Shown piece after piece: positions 52,413-59,974 of a stretch of 64,000 bases of DNA (position 1 is the stretch's first letter; every line of letters starts with the position of its first letter). This DNA comes from CAIYRG01 sp036273455 (GTDB taxonomy: Bacteria; Pseudomonadota; Alphaproteobacteria; Micropepsales; Micropepsaceae). The notes under the pieces were generated by a model, which ran no database searches, was not told the origin of the DNA, and saw only the letters and a program-made list of their open reading frames with translations. Where the stretch lies: positions 79,706 through 143,705 of the forward strand of contig DASUHP010000133.1 in NCBI GenBank assembly GCA_036273455.1. Reading direction: 5' to 3'. Position numbers and translations under genes: made by a program.

Positions 52413-53174
52413 TTATTTCTTTACCGGGGTCAAGCCGGCCTTGACAATGACCGGCCACGTCGATGGTGAACTCACTACACCGAGAAATGCGCGGGCTTCC
52501 CTTTGGTGCATGCTCGATACCGGGATGGCTACCACATAAACCGTGGGGCTCTGGATCGGGTCCGGCAGGGTGCCCGCAATCTCGACAGTTTTATTCGGCA
52601 GCATCTCGCTGATGAATGTCAGGCCGAGTTCGGCTTTGCCGGATCCTACGGCCGCGGCAACCTCGAATCCCTGATTGGCCCATACCGCTTTCTTTTTGAT
52701 CTCATCGGCGATGCCGAGCCGCTGGAAAAGAGTATCGAGATAGATCCCGGACGTGCCGCCGGCTTTTGGGTTGACCATGGCAATGGAATGGCCCGCGAGC
52801 ATGGCACGTTTGAATGCTTCCGCAGTGGACAGATCGGGATGTGCGGCGCCGCGGCGCACTGAAACGCCGATCTTTGCGATCGCGATTTCCGTTTGGCTTC
52901 CCGGCAGGATGAGGTGGTCGTGATCGAGTTGATCCATGCCTTGCGCCGATACAAGTATTATGTCGGCTGGTTCACCGGAACGCAGGTGCTTCTGCAGTTC
53001 CCCGGTAGTATCGAAGATGTAGGCGATCCTGTTGCCGGTGCTGTGTGCGAATGCATCGCCGACCTGTTGGAAGACGGTGGTCATGGAGCCGCCCACGAGA
53101 AGGGTCAAATCGGCGGCTTTCACCGGCGTGACGGCCAGCAAGGTTGCGGCGGCAATGGCGATACACCTGCGCAA
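52413..53174 (-). CDS. ModA-like periplasmic substrate-binding protein, orphan
   Basis: 253 residues. Signal peptide (TPVKAAD), then LLVGGSMTTVFQQVGDAFAHSTGNRI, ADIILVSAQGMDQL, NPKAGGTSGIYLDTL and GKAELGLTFISE: the SBP_bac_11/ModA fold. No permease or ATPase genes are adjacent, so the ligand (molybdate or other) and even transport role are unproven. Confidence 0.75.
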   Translation of the reverse strand: MRRCIAIAAATLLAVTPVKAADLTLLVGGSMTTVFQQVGDAFAHSTGNRIAYIFDTTGELQKHLRSGEPADIILVSAQGMDQLDHDHLILPGSQTEIAIAKIGVSVRRGAAHPDLSTAEAFKRAMLAGHSIAMVNPKAGGTSGIYLDTLFQRLGIADEIKKKAVWANQGFEVAAAVGSGKAELGLTFISEMLPNKTVEIAGTLPDPIQSPTVYVVAIPVSSMHQREARAFLGVVSSPSTWPVIVKAGLTPVKK

Positions 53175-53273
53175 AGGCTTCTCCTTGGTTTCTTCCGCAC
53201 CCGCTTTATACCAATGTCAAAGACACGCCGGGCAGGCGAATTGTCTTGGCGAGGGCATGATCCAGGATAGATC

Positions 53274-54239
53274 ATGCGGGCTACAGCCGAGGGTCTGGTG
53301 CACGATGCCGAAATGAGCGACTCGCATAACCACGCCTGGACCCATGACCACGTGTATCTCGGCGCCGGTCATCAACGCGCGGAAGCCCGGACGCGCATGG
53401 TCGTCTATCTGACCGCCGCATTCATGGTGGTGGAAATCGCCGCCGGCCTGATCTTCGGATCGATGGCACTGCTCGCGGACGGCGTCCACATGGCGACCCA
53501 TGTTGGCGCGCTTGGGCTGGCGGCGTGGGCCTATTGGATGGCCCGGCGTCATGCCCGAAACCGGCAGTTTTCGTTCGGCTCCGGAAAATTCGGCGATCTT
53601 GCCGGCTTCGCGAGCGCGCTCGTACTGGGAATCATCTCGCTCGGCATCGCAGCTGAATCCGCGATGCGTCTCTACACACCGGTCGCAATCCACTATGGCG
53701 AAGCAATGATCGTTGGTGCGGTTGGTCTCGCGGTCAACATCATCAGCGCTTTGGTGCTTGCCGAAGATGAGCACGATGCCGAAGATCCTGGCCACCACCA
53801 CGACTACAATCTGCGCGCCGCCTATGTCCATGTTCTGGCCGATGCCGCGACATCGGTTATGGCGCTTCTTGCGCTGGCCGCAGGGCTGTTCCTGGGATGG
53901 CGCGTGCTCGACCCCATCGTGGGACTACTCGGCGCGATCGTGATTGCCCGCTGGTCAATTCAACTGATGCGGCAATCGGGGCGTGTGCTGCTGGATGTCG
54001 AAGACGATCCGTCGCTCGCCGGTGATATCCGTCACTTGCTGGAAGAAGAGATGAGGGCCCGGATCGAGGACATGCATCTGTGGCGGCTTGGGCCCGGCCA
54101 CCGCGGGCTGATAGTGTCAGTCATCAGTCCGGTGCCGCTCTCGGCCGACCACATCAAGCAGGAAATCCGCCGGCGGCATACCGGCCTGTCCCATGTCACG
54201 GTCGAGATTTCAGTATGTGCTGACTGCACCCCTCAGTGA
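53274..54239 (+). CDS. CDF-family divalent cation exporter, DmeF-like
   Basis: 321 residues. His-rich N terminus HNHAWTHDHVYLG, LADGVHMATHVGAL in TM2 and HVLADAATSVMALLAL in TM5 as metal-site segments, a His-rich cytoplasmic loop EDEHDAEDPGHHHD and a C-terminal soluble domain. DmeF members export Co and Ni. ATG 53274 has AGGA six bases upstream; ATG 53313 gives the family N terminus. The start is ambiguous. Confidence 0.85.
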   Translation: MRATAEGLVHDAEMSDSHNHAWTHDHVYLGAGHQRAEARTRMVVYLTAAFMVVEIAAGLIFGSMALLADGVHMATHVGALGLAAWAYWMARRHARNRQFSFGSGKFGDLAGFASALVLGIISLGIAAESAMRLYTPVAIHYGEAMIVGAVGLAVNIISALVLAEDEHDAEDPGHHHDYNLRAAYVHVLADAATSVMALLALAAGLFLGWRVLDPIVGLLGAIVIARWSIQLMRQSGRVLLDVEDDPSLAGDIRHLLEEEMRARIEDMHLWRLGPGHRGLIVSVISPVPLSADHIKQEIRRRHTGLSHVTVEISVCADCTPQ

Positions 54240-54254
54240 GGGGTAGGGAGCGTT

Positions 54255-54467
54255 TTAGCGCGGCAGCAAACCTTCGCGCTGCAGCCGCTTGCGTTGAAGC
54301 TTGCGATAGCGGCGGATGGCCTCGGCGCGTTCACGCGCGCGTTTTTCCGACGGTTTTTCGTAATGTCCCCTGAGCTTCATCTCGCGAAAGATGCCTTCTC
54401 GCTGCATCTTTTTCTTTAAGGCCTTGAGGGCCTGATCGATATTGTTGTCGCGAACGATGATCTGCAA
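54255..54467 (-). CDS. rpsU: 30S ribosomal protein S21
   Basis: 70 residues. LQIIVRDNNIDQALKALKKKMQREGIF and EKPSEKRARERAEAIRRYRKLQRKRL are the S21 landmarks. The start is a TTG at 54467: a perfect AAGGAG lies six bases upstream (54474-54479). A frame opening at 54485 would put this ribosome site inside the coding sequence, so it was rejected. Divergent from the GlcG-like gene. Confidence 0.95.
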   Translation of the reverse strand: MQIIVRDNNIDQALKALKKKMQREGIFREMKLRGHYEKPSEKRARERAEAIRRYRKLQRKRLQREGLLPR

Positions 54468-54581
54468 GCGGGACTCCTTGTGCAATTCGGCGCGGGTTCC
54501 TATCAGACTGCGGCAATCCTGTCCACCGCAGCACTATTGAAAAACGCGGCAAAAACGCGAAGGTTACGGAGAGAATGAGCA

Positions 54582-54983
54582 ATGCGCAGTAAAACCGTTT
54601 TGTCCCTGTCGGACGCGAAAGCGATTGTTGTGGCCGCGCGCAGTGAAGCCGAGCGGCGTAATTGGGCGGTCACTATCGCGGTGGTGGACGAGGCCGGTCT
54701 GGTGCTGCTGTTGGAACGGTCGGACGGCGCTCGCCCGCAAACGGCGGAAGTCGCAGTGCTGAAGGCGCGTTCGGCGGCCGTGACGCACCGCCCGGGCAAG
54801 ACCTGGGAAGACGCCGTCAAAACCCGCCCCGGCGTGGTCAATTTTCCGGACGCATTTCCGATCCAGGGCGGGGTGCCGATCATGTTCAAGGGCGAAGTGA
54901 TTGGCGGAGTTGGGGTTTCCGGCGTGCAAAGTCACGAAGACGAGCAGGTCGCAGTGGCTGGCATTGCCGCGATTGGAAGCTGA
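54582..54983 (+). CDS. GlcG/HbpS-like (DUF336) protein
   Basis: 133 residues. TVLSLSDAKAIVVAARSEA, VTIAVVDEAGLVLLLERSDGA, NFPDAFPIQGGVPIMFKGEVIGGVGVSGV. DUF336 proteins include haem-binding HbpS and GlcG; ligand is unknown. Followed by def after 15 bases. Confidence 0.85.
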   Translation: MRSKTVLSLSDAKAIVVAARSEAERRNWAVTIAVVDEAGLVLLLERSDGARPQTAEVAVLKARSAAVTHRPGKTWEDAVKTRPGVVNFPDAFPIQGGVPIMFKGEVIGGVGVSGVQSHEDEQVAVAGIAAIGS

Positions 54984-54998
54984 GGCCATATTCGCCCG

Positions 54999-55568
54999 AT
55001 GGCCATCCTGAAAATTGCCCGTATGGGCCATCCGGTGCTCGCAGAAATGTGCGCACATGTGCGCGACCCGTCCGCGCCTGAAATTCGACGTCTCATCGCA
55101 GATATGATCGAGACGATGGAAGATGCAAATGGTGCGGGGCTTGCCGCGCCGCAGGTGCATGTGCCGTTACGTGTTGTGGTTTTTCAGGCTCCTGAATCTC
55201 GCAGCAAAACGGGGGAGGACACGGCCGAGGCATTCGACCAGTCGGCGCCGCTGACAATCCTCATAAATCCGGTGATTGAAGTCCTTGATGCAGGGCTGGA
55301 AGGTGGATGGGAGGGATGCCTATCGGTGCCAGGTTTGCGCGGTTGGGTCGAACGGCCGCGGCACATCCGCTATTCCGGACTTGATGTCGATGGTCAGCGC
55401 GTCCACCGCAGTGCGAGGGGCTTCCACGCCCGTGTAGTGCAGCACGAATGCGACCACATCAATGGCGTGGTTTATCCGCAACGCATGCGGGATCTCTCGA
55501 AGCTGATCTTCGAAAGCGAATACCGGCACTGGATTGACCTCGACGCGAGCCGGCAGGCGGCGCAATGA
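54999..55568 (+). CDS. def: peptide deformylase
   Basis: 189 residues. All three motifs are present: GAGLAAPQ at 45-52, EGCLS at 105-109 with zinc/iron ligand C107, and QHECDH at 148-153. It removes the N-formyl group from new proteins. Slightly long insert between the first two motifs. The end overlaps COQ9 by 4 bases. Confidence 0.93.
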   Translation: MAILKIARMGHPVLAEMCAHVRDPSAPEIRRLIADMIETMEDANGAGLAAPQVHVPLRVVVFQAPESRSKTGEDTAEAFDQSAPLTILINPVIEVLDAGLEGGWEGCLSVPGLRGWVERPRHIRYSGLDVDGQRVHRSARGFHARVVQHECDHINGVVYPQRMRDLSKLIFESEYRHWIDLDASRQAAQ

Positions 55569-56194
55569 CGGATCTGGTGCGCGACCGAATTCTGGCAGAG
55601 GCGCTGCCGGACGTCCCGCACACCGGCTTTTCCCAGGAGTCGCTCGCCAACGCCGCGGCGCGAGCCGGTGTTTCGCGCCGCGAGCTGAATGATGCTTTTC
55701 CGAACGGGGCTGCGTCTCTTGTCGAAGCATTCTCGCATTGGGCCGATGGACAAATGGCCCTGACCCTCGCGGCCGAACCCGGGGAAGCACATCTCAAAGA
55801 CCGGGTTGCGGCTGCGGTGCGGGCCCGCATCGAAGTTCTCGGTCCGCAGAAGGAGGCTGCGCGGCGTGCGGCAGCGTTCCTGGCGCTGCCGCATAATGCT
55901 CCGCTGGGCGCCAAGCTCGTGATGCGAACCGTCGATGCGATGTGGCGCGCCGCAGGCGATCGATCGAGCGACTTTTCCTGGTACACAAAGCGCGCAATTC
56001 TCGCCGGTGTGTACGGAGCAACCCTGGCTTACTGGCTGTCCGATTCCAGCGAGGGCCATTCCGCGACGTGGACATTCCTCGGCCACCGGATCGACGATGT
56101 TATGCAGATCGAGAAATTCCGCAGTTCGGCGATGAAGGCCGCCGAGCATTTTCCCGATCCCTTTGGAATATTGAAATCTCTCCGGCCCCGATAA
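55565..56194 (+). CDS. COQ9-family protein
   Basis: 209 residues. TetR-like N-terminal helices (DRILAEALPDVPHTGFSQESLANAAARAGVSRRELNDAFPNG), and the COQ9 lipid-binding segment (SWYTKRAILAGVYGATLAYWLSD, TWTFLGHRIDDVM). COQ9 presents ubiquinone intermediates to COQ7, which is encoded at 34.2 kb. Nearby rpsU and COQ9 are typical neighbours. Confidence 0.9.
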   Translation: MTDLVRDRILAEALPDVPHTGFSQESLANAAARAGVSRRELNDAFPNGAASLVEAFSHWADGQMALTLAAEPGEAHLKDRVAAAVRARIEVLGPQKEAARRAAAFLALPHNAPLGAKLVMRTVDAMWRAAGDRSSDFSWYTKRAILAGVYGATLAYWLSDSSEGHSATWTFLGHRIDDVMQIEKFRSSAMKAAEHFPDPFGILKSLRPR

Positions 56195-56228
56195 TTCTCA
56201 CGCCGTCCGCGATCGTGGTGAGAAAAGT

Positions 56229-56244
56229 CCCGCCTGAGGGCGGG
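56229..56244 (+). terminator. probable terminator hairpin after COQ9
   Basis: CCCGCC (56229-56234), loop TGAG, GGCGGG (56239-56244), 35 bases past the COQ9 stop. Only a short T-run follows (CACATTT). Confidence 0.4.
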
Positions 56245-56282
56245 CACATTTAGCGCCGCCCGCTTCGAGACCGGCGATTCCC

Positions 56283-56340
56283 CAAAGTTCCGTAGAGTTC
56301 CGCAGGGAACCTTACAAAGGGTTCCACAAAGTTCCGTAGA
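56283..56340. repeat. cluster of GTTCC boxes upstream of promoter
   Basis: CAAAGTTCCGTAGA occurs twice in direct orientation (56283-56296 and 56327-56340). Between them are GTTCC-gcag-GGAAC (56297-56310) and a GGAACC/GGTTCC inverted pair. This gives five GTTCC-type boxes in 58 bases, ending 34 bases before the -35 of the downstream promoter. It looks like a regulator-binding array; no factor can be named. Confidence 0.5.
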
Positions 56341-56374
56341 CAAACTAATTGAGCGGGAACCCGGCGGCAAGTCG

Positions 56375-56403
56375 TTGCCCAACAATTTTCCGCCATGTAT
56401 AAA
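56375..56403 (+). promoter_or_regulatory. sigma-70-like promoter of first paralogue
   Basis: TTGCCC (56375-56380), 17-base spacer, TATAAA (56398-56403). The start codon follows 27 bases later, so the leader is short. Confidence 0.6.
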
Positions 56404-56430
56404 AATTGCCTCAAAAACGGGGTTCAAAAA

Positions 56431-56760
56431 ATGAAAAAAGCAGTTGCCTCAGTGATCGTCAGTGTAGCGATGATTACGTCTTCTGTTTCGGCGATGGCCG
56501 CCGACAGCACTAACGCGACGACCACGCCTGTTGCTGCCGTTCAGACAGGTCCGCTTTCCCCGGGTGGACCGGTCGTTGTCTCGCCGGCCCAGGGCACCGT
56601 CGTCGACACACTGTCCTGCGGTTACGACATTGGTGGAATTTGCGGTCCTGTCGTATTGCTCGGCGTCGCCGGCATGGGCGTCCTCCTGGCGGCTATCATG
56701 GGCGCGTTCAGCACGAGCCATAATATCGTCAGCAGCGCCTCTGCCACGAATACCCGATAA
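56431..56760 (+). CDS. small secreted/membrane protein, paralogue A
   Basis: 109 residues from ATG 56431. Signal peptide MKKAVASVIVSVAM to SAMAAD. A conserved stretch QTGPLSPGGPVVVSPAQGTVVDTL, then two cysteines in CGYDIGGICGP, a hydrophobic segment VVLLGVAGMGVLLAAIMGAF and a Ser/Thr/Asn-rich tail. Could be a membrane-inserted or pilin-like small protein; no family recognised. Its 3' half is nearly identical to paralogue B. Confidence 0.7.
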   Translation: MKKAVASVIVSVAMITSSVSAMAADSTNATTTPVAAVQTGPLSPGGPVVVSPAQGTVVDTLSCGYDIGGICGPVVLLGVAGMGVLLAAIMGAFSTSHNIVSSASATNTR

Positions 56761-56761
56761 C

Positions 56762-56786
56762 GCGACGCCGGGACTCTCCGCGTCGC
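56762..56786 (+). terminator. probable terminator of paralogue A
   Basis: GCGACGC (56762-56768) and GCGTCGC (56780-56786) form a perfect 7-base stem, one base after the stop codon, followed by CACGTCTTTG. Confidence 0.45.
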
Positions 56787-56864
56787 CACGTCTTTGTTGG
56801 GGGATAAGCGAAGATTTGGCGGGCAAGGGAGACATGCGAACCACCGAAATTCGAATCAGGCGCA

Positions 56865-56890
56865 ACGCCGTCCGCGAAAGCGGGCGGCGT
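56865..56890. other. 11-base stem with GAAA tetraloop in gap between paralogues
   Basis: ACGCCGTCCGC (56865-56875), loop GAAA, GCGGGCGGCGT (56880-56890): 11 paired bases with one G:U, and a GNRA-type tetraloop. It is immediately followed by the palindrome GGTCGCGACC (56891-56900). There is no T-tract. It lies in the 369-base gap 56761-57129, which contains no gene, only this element, the preceding terminator and the promoter of paralogue B. Could be a structured RNA, a mobile-REP remnant or a terminator. Confidence 0.45.
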
Positions 56891-57069
56891 GGTCGCGACC
56901 AACAATAGCTCTTGCCGCGCCGTCGCACAGACCGGTTTGATCCCGCCGGCAGTGTATCCGGCCAACCCGCTCGCATCACTCCGCTTTTCCGATGCCGTTG
57001 CGGAATCCGATGATTAAAATTTTGCGGAAGCAGTCAGCAATTTGCACAATAAGGGAGTTCCAAATCATA

Positions 57070-57098
57070 TTGTCTGAGTGCATACTGCCGTGTATAAG
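57070..57098 (+). promoter_or_regulatory. sigma-70-like promoter of second paralogue
   Basis: TTGTCT (57070-57075), 17-base spacer, TATAAG (57093-57098). The start codon is 31 bases downstream. Same geometry as the promoter of paralogue A, including TGTATAA around the -10. Confidence 0.6.
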
Positions 57099-57129
57099 CC
57101 GAGCTTCACCTGACCGGGGGATACAAAAA

Positions 57130-57453
57130 ATGAAGAAGGCACTCACGTCAGCGATCGTCAGCGTCGCGATGGTTGTTAGTTCAGTTTCAGCGATTGCGGC
57201 CGATACCGCGGACGCGAAGAGCACGCCGGCCGTTCAGACAGGTCCGCTCTCCCCGGGTGGGCCGGTTGTGGTCTCGCCAGCCCAGGGGACGGTTGTCGAC
57301 ACATTGGCGTGCGGCTACGACATTGGTGGAATTTGCGGTCCTGTTGTATTGCTCGGCGTCGCCGGCATGGGCGTCCTCCTGGCGGCTATCATGGGCGCGT
57401 TCAGCACGAGCCATAATATCGTCAGCAGCGCCTCTGCCACCAACACGCAGTAA
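57130..57453 (+). CDS. small secreted/membrane protein, paralogue B
   Basis: 107 residues from ATG 57130. Signal peptide MKKALTSAIVSVAM to SAIAAD; then the same QTGPLSPGGPVVVSP block, paired cysteines, hydrophobic helix and SATNTQ end as paralogue A. Between 57316 and 57440 it is 124/125 identical to A at the DNA level, whereas the preceding 79 bases differ at 12 positions, mostly silent. Conserved coding under silent change shows that both are real genes. Confidence 0.72.
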   Translation: MKKALTSAIVSVAMVVSSVSAIAADTADAKSTPAVQTGPLSPGGPVVVSPAQGTVVDTLACGYDIGGICGPVVLLGVAGMGVLLAAIMGAFSTSHNIVSSASATNTQ

Positions 57454-57485
57454 GGTTCTGCCCCGCGAAGCGCCCCGGCTATCCG

Positions 57486-58634
57486 CTATATCTCTGCGGG
57501 TGCGAGCGGCTGCTTCGCGGACACCAGGTAATCAACGCTCTGCATTTCCAGGAGGCGTGATGCCGTCCGCCGGAACGGCGCTACGTTGTCACCTCTGACA
57601 TAGAGCAGTTCCGGCCGTGCCGCGGCTGAGCAAATCACCTTGATTCGCCGGTCATACAGCGTGTCGATCAGCCACGTGAAGCGTCGCGCCTCGTTCGACT
57701 TTTCCGGGCCCATCTGCGGGATCTGGTCGATCAGGACGGCGTGGAAATGGTCCGCAATCGCCAGATAGTCGGGGGGGCCCAAGGCCGCACCGCACACCTC
57801 ATCGAACGAAAAACGGGCGACGCCTTCGGCCACCTTCGGTACCTCAAACTTCCGCCCCAGGATCTCGATGTCGAGGCTTTCGCCGGGCTGGCCGTCCGTC
57901 AGTTTCTGCCACGCTTCGTCCATGGCGCGATCGGCTCCGGGACCCAGTGGTGTGTTGTAGATGTGCAGCCCCGCCATCCGGTTGAGCCGGTAGTCGAGGG
58001 CCCCGGTCAATTCGACAATCTCGAAGTGCTGTTGGATCATGGCGATGAAGGGTAGAAACAGTTCCCGGTTGATCCCGCGTTCATACAGTCCGTCGGGCGG
58101 GCTATTGGATGTCACGACCGAGACGGCGCCGTATTCCAGAAGTTTCTCGAAAAGACGGCCCAGTATCATCGCGTCGGCTACGTCGGTGACCTGAAACTCA
58201 TCCAGGCACAGCAGCGTGGCGGAGGATGCGATTCGCCTGGCCGCCGGCGCTATCGGGTCTTCGCCGGCACCCCGGACATATTCCGGGCGGCGCTTCTTTT
58301 CCGCGGGCGAAAGACTGCGCCAGGAATGGATAAAGCCATGGGTGTCGGCCATGAATTCATTGAAATGGATACGTCGCTTGCCCGGGCCCTCCACGCTTTG
58401 GAAGAACAGATCCATCAACGCCGATTTGCCACGTCCCACGTCGCCGAAAACGTAAATACCCTTTGGCGCAATCCGCTTCCGGAGACCCATTCCAAACAGC
58501 AAGGGACGTGCCGGCCGCCAGGTTTGGAGCTCGTGATGGAGCTTGTTCAGTATTTCTGCAGCGTTTGCCTGCGCAGGATCGGGCTTGAGCGCGCCGCTAT
58601 TCAGAAGCGCGCGATAACGCTCAACCGGCGTCAC
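57486..58634 (-). CDS. zapE: cell division ATPase ZapE (AFG1-like)
   Basis: 382 residues. Walker A GDVGRGKS at 64-71, RIHFNEFMADTH, LLCLDEFQVTDVADAMILGRLFE (Walker B) and VTSNSPPDGLY. ZapE is an AFG1-like P-loop ATPase linked to constriction in E. coli and to membrane-protein quality control in mitochondria. asd lies 3 bases upstream on the same strand. Confidence 0.93.
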   Translation of the reverse strand: MTPVERYRALLNSGALKPDPAQANAAEILNKLHHELQTWRPARPLLFGMGLRKRIAPKGIYVFGDVGRGKSALMDLFFQSVEGPGKRRIHFNEFMADTHGFIHSWRSLSPAEKKRRPEYVRGAGEDPIAPAARRIASSATLLCLDEFQVTDVADAMILGRLFEKLLEYGAVSVVTSNSPPDGLYERGINRELFLPFIAMIQQHFEIVELTGALDYRLNRMAGLHIYNTPLGPGADRAMDEAWQKLTDGQPGESLDIEILGRKFEVPKVAEGVARFSFDEVCGAALGPPDYLAIADHFHAVLIDQIPQMGPEKSNEARRFTWLIDTLYDRRIKVICSAAARPELLYVRGDNVAPFRRTASRLLEMQSVDYLVSAKQPLAPAEI

Positions 58635-58637
58635 GTC

Positions 58638-59663
58638 CTAGGCCGCGCGTTTCAAAAGCTTGCGGTTGACCAGTGATTCGGCGATCTGCACTGCGTTGAG
58701 GGCTGCGCCCTTGCGCAAGTTGTCTGACACCACCCACAGCCACAGTCCGTTTTCGACCGTCGGGTCCTTCCGGATACGGCTGACATAGGTCGCGTCCTCT
58801 CCCGCAGCTTCGACCGGTGTGACATAGGCTCCATCCTCGCGCTTATCGACCACCAGCACGCCGGGTGCGGAGCGCAGGATAGAGCGCGCCTTCTCTGCCG
58901 TGATCGGGCGCTCGAATTCGATGGCAATCGCTTCCGAATGACCGACAAATACCGGCACTCGCACGCAGGTCGCTGTCACCTGAATATCGGGATCGAGAAT
59001 TTTCTGTGTCTCCACCATCATTTTCCATTCTTCTTTGGTGAAGCCGGAGTCGAGGAAAACGTCGATATGGGGGATCACGTTGAATGCGATCTGTTTGGTG
59101 AATTTCTCCTTTTCGACGGGATCGGCGACGAACACCGCACGCGTCTGGCGGAACAGCTCGTCCATCGCCTCTTTTCCTGCGCCCGAAACCGACTGATAGG
59201 TCGACACCACGACACGTTTGATGCCGGCCGCATCGTGCAGCGGCTTTAGAGCAACGACCATTTGCGCCGTTGAACAGTTCGGATTGGCGATGATCCCCCT
59301 GGGAATGCCGGTATCGAGTACATGCGCATTCACTTCCGGCACCACGAGCGGCACCTCGCGGTCCATCCGCCAAAACGAGGAATTATCGATCACGATTGTC
59401 CCCTTGGCGGCGATCTTCGGCGCCCATTCTTTGGCCACGGCGGAGCCGGCGGACATCAGGCACAGATCCGTGCCGCTGAAATCGTAGTAGTCCAGCGCCT
59501 TGACCTTCAGTGTAGCCTCGCCCATGGAGACATCCACGCCGATCGAGCGTGTCGATGCGAGCGCGACCACTTCGCGTGCCGGAAACTGCCGTTCCGCGAG
59601 CGTGTTGAGCATTTCCCGGCCGACATTTCCGGTCGCGCCAACCACAGCTACTTTGTAAGACAT
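58638..59663 (-). CDS. asd: aspartate-semialdehyde dehydrogenase
   Basis: 341 residues. NADP-binding VVGATGNVGREML, active-site C130 in IANPNCSTAQM, and STYQSVSGAGKEAMDEL. It reduces aspartyl phosphate to the semialdehyde, the branch to Lys/DAP, Met and Thr. ATG 59663 was preferred over 59669 because GAGGG lies at proper spacing before it. Confidence 0.95.
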   Translation of the reverse strand: MSYKVAVVGATGNVGREMLNTLAERQFPAREVVALASTRSIGVDVSMGEATLKVKALDYYDFSGTDLCLMSAGSAVAKEWAPKIAAKGTIVIDNSSFWRMDREVPLVVPEVNAHVLDTGIPRGIIANPNCSTAQMVVALKPLHDAAGIKRVVVSTYQSVSGAGKEAMDELFRQTRAVFVADPVEKEKFTKQIAFNVIPHIDVFLDSGFTKEEWKMMVETQKILDPDIQVTATCVRVPVFVGHSEAIAIEFERPITAEKARSILRSAPGVLVVDKREDGAYVTPVEAAGEDATYVSRIRKDPTVENGLWLWVVSDNLRKGAALNAVQIAESLVNRKLLKRAA

Positions 59664-59974
59664 TTTCATCCCTCGCCCTGGAGACCTGCGGGTCCCACGC
59701 GCTCAGGGTGCAACAACGAGGGACCTCTTATGGATTAACGAAAGCGCTTTTTGGACGTTTCGCACTTGCGAAGCAATTTTGCCGGAAGCGAGGTGCCCTT
59801 CGGTGCCAAGCAAGCCATTTCCTTTACCATTTATGCGCTTTCCCGCCGCTAAACTCCGACCGCAACCGACTTTGGTCCGCCATGGCAGGCAAGCAGATCG
59901 CGGAGCAATTTGCCACCAGCGACGGGCTGAGACTTGCCAAGAGCAAGGTTGTGCCATGGCACCGGGCCGGCCGA

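Noticed and set aside
54468..54485. rpsU starting at 54485
   Set aside because: The perfect AAGGAG ribosome site lies within that extension; the start at TTG 54467 fits the family N terminus.
56761..56965. a small gene between the two secreted paralogues
   Set aside because: Open frames there are short, lack signal peptides and ribosome sites and run through hairpin sequence.
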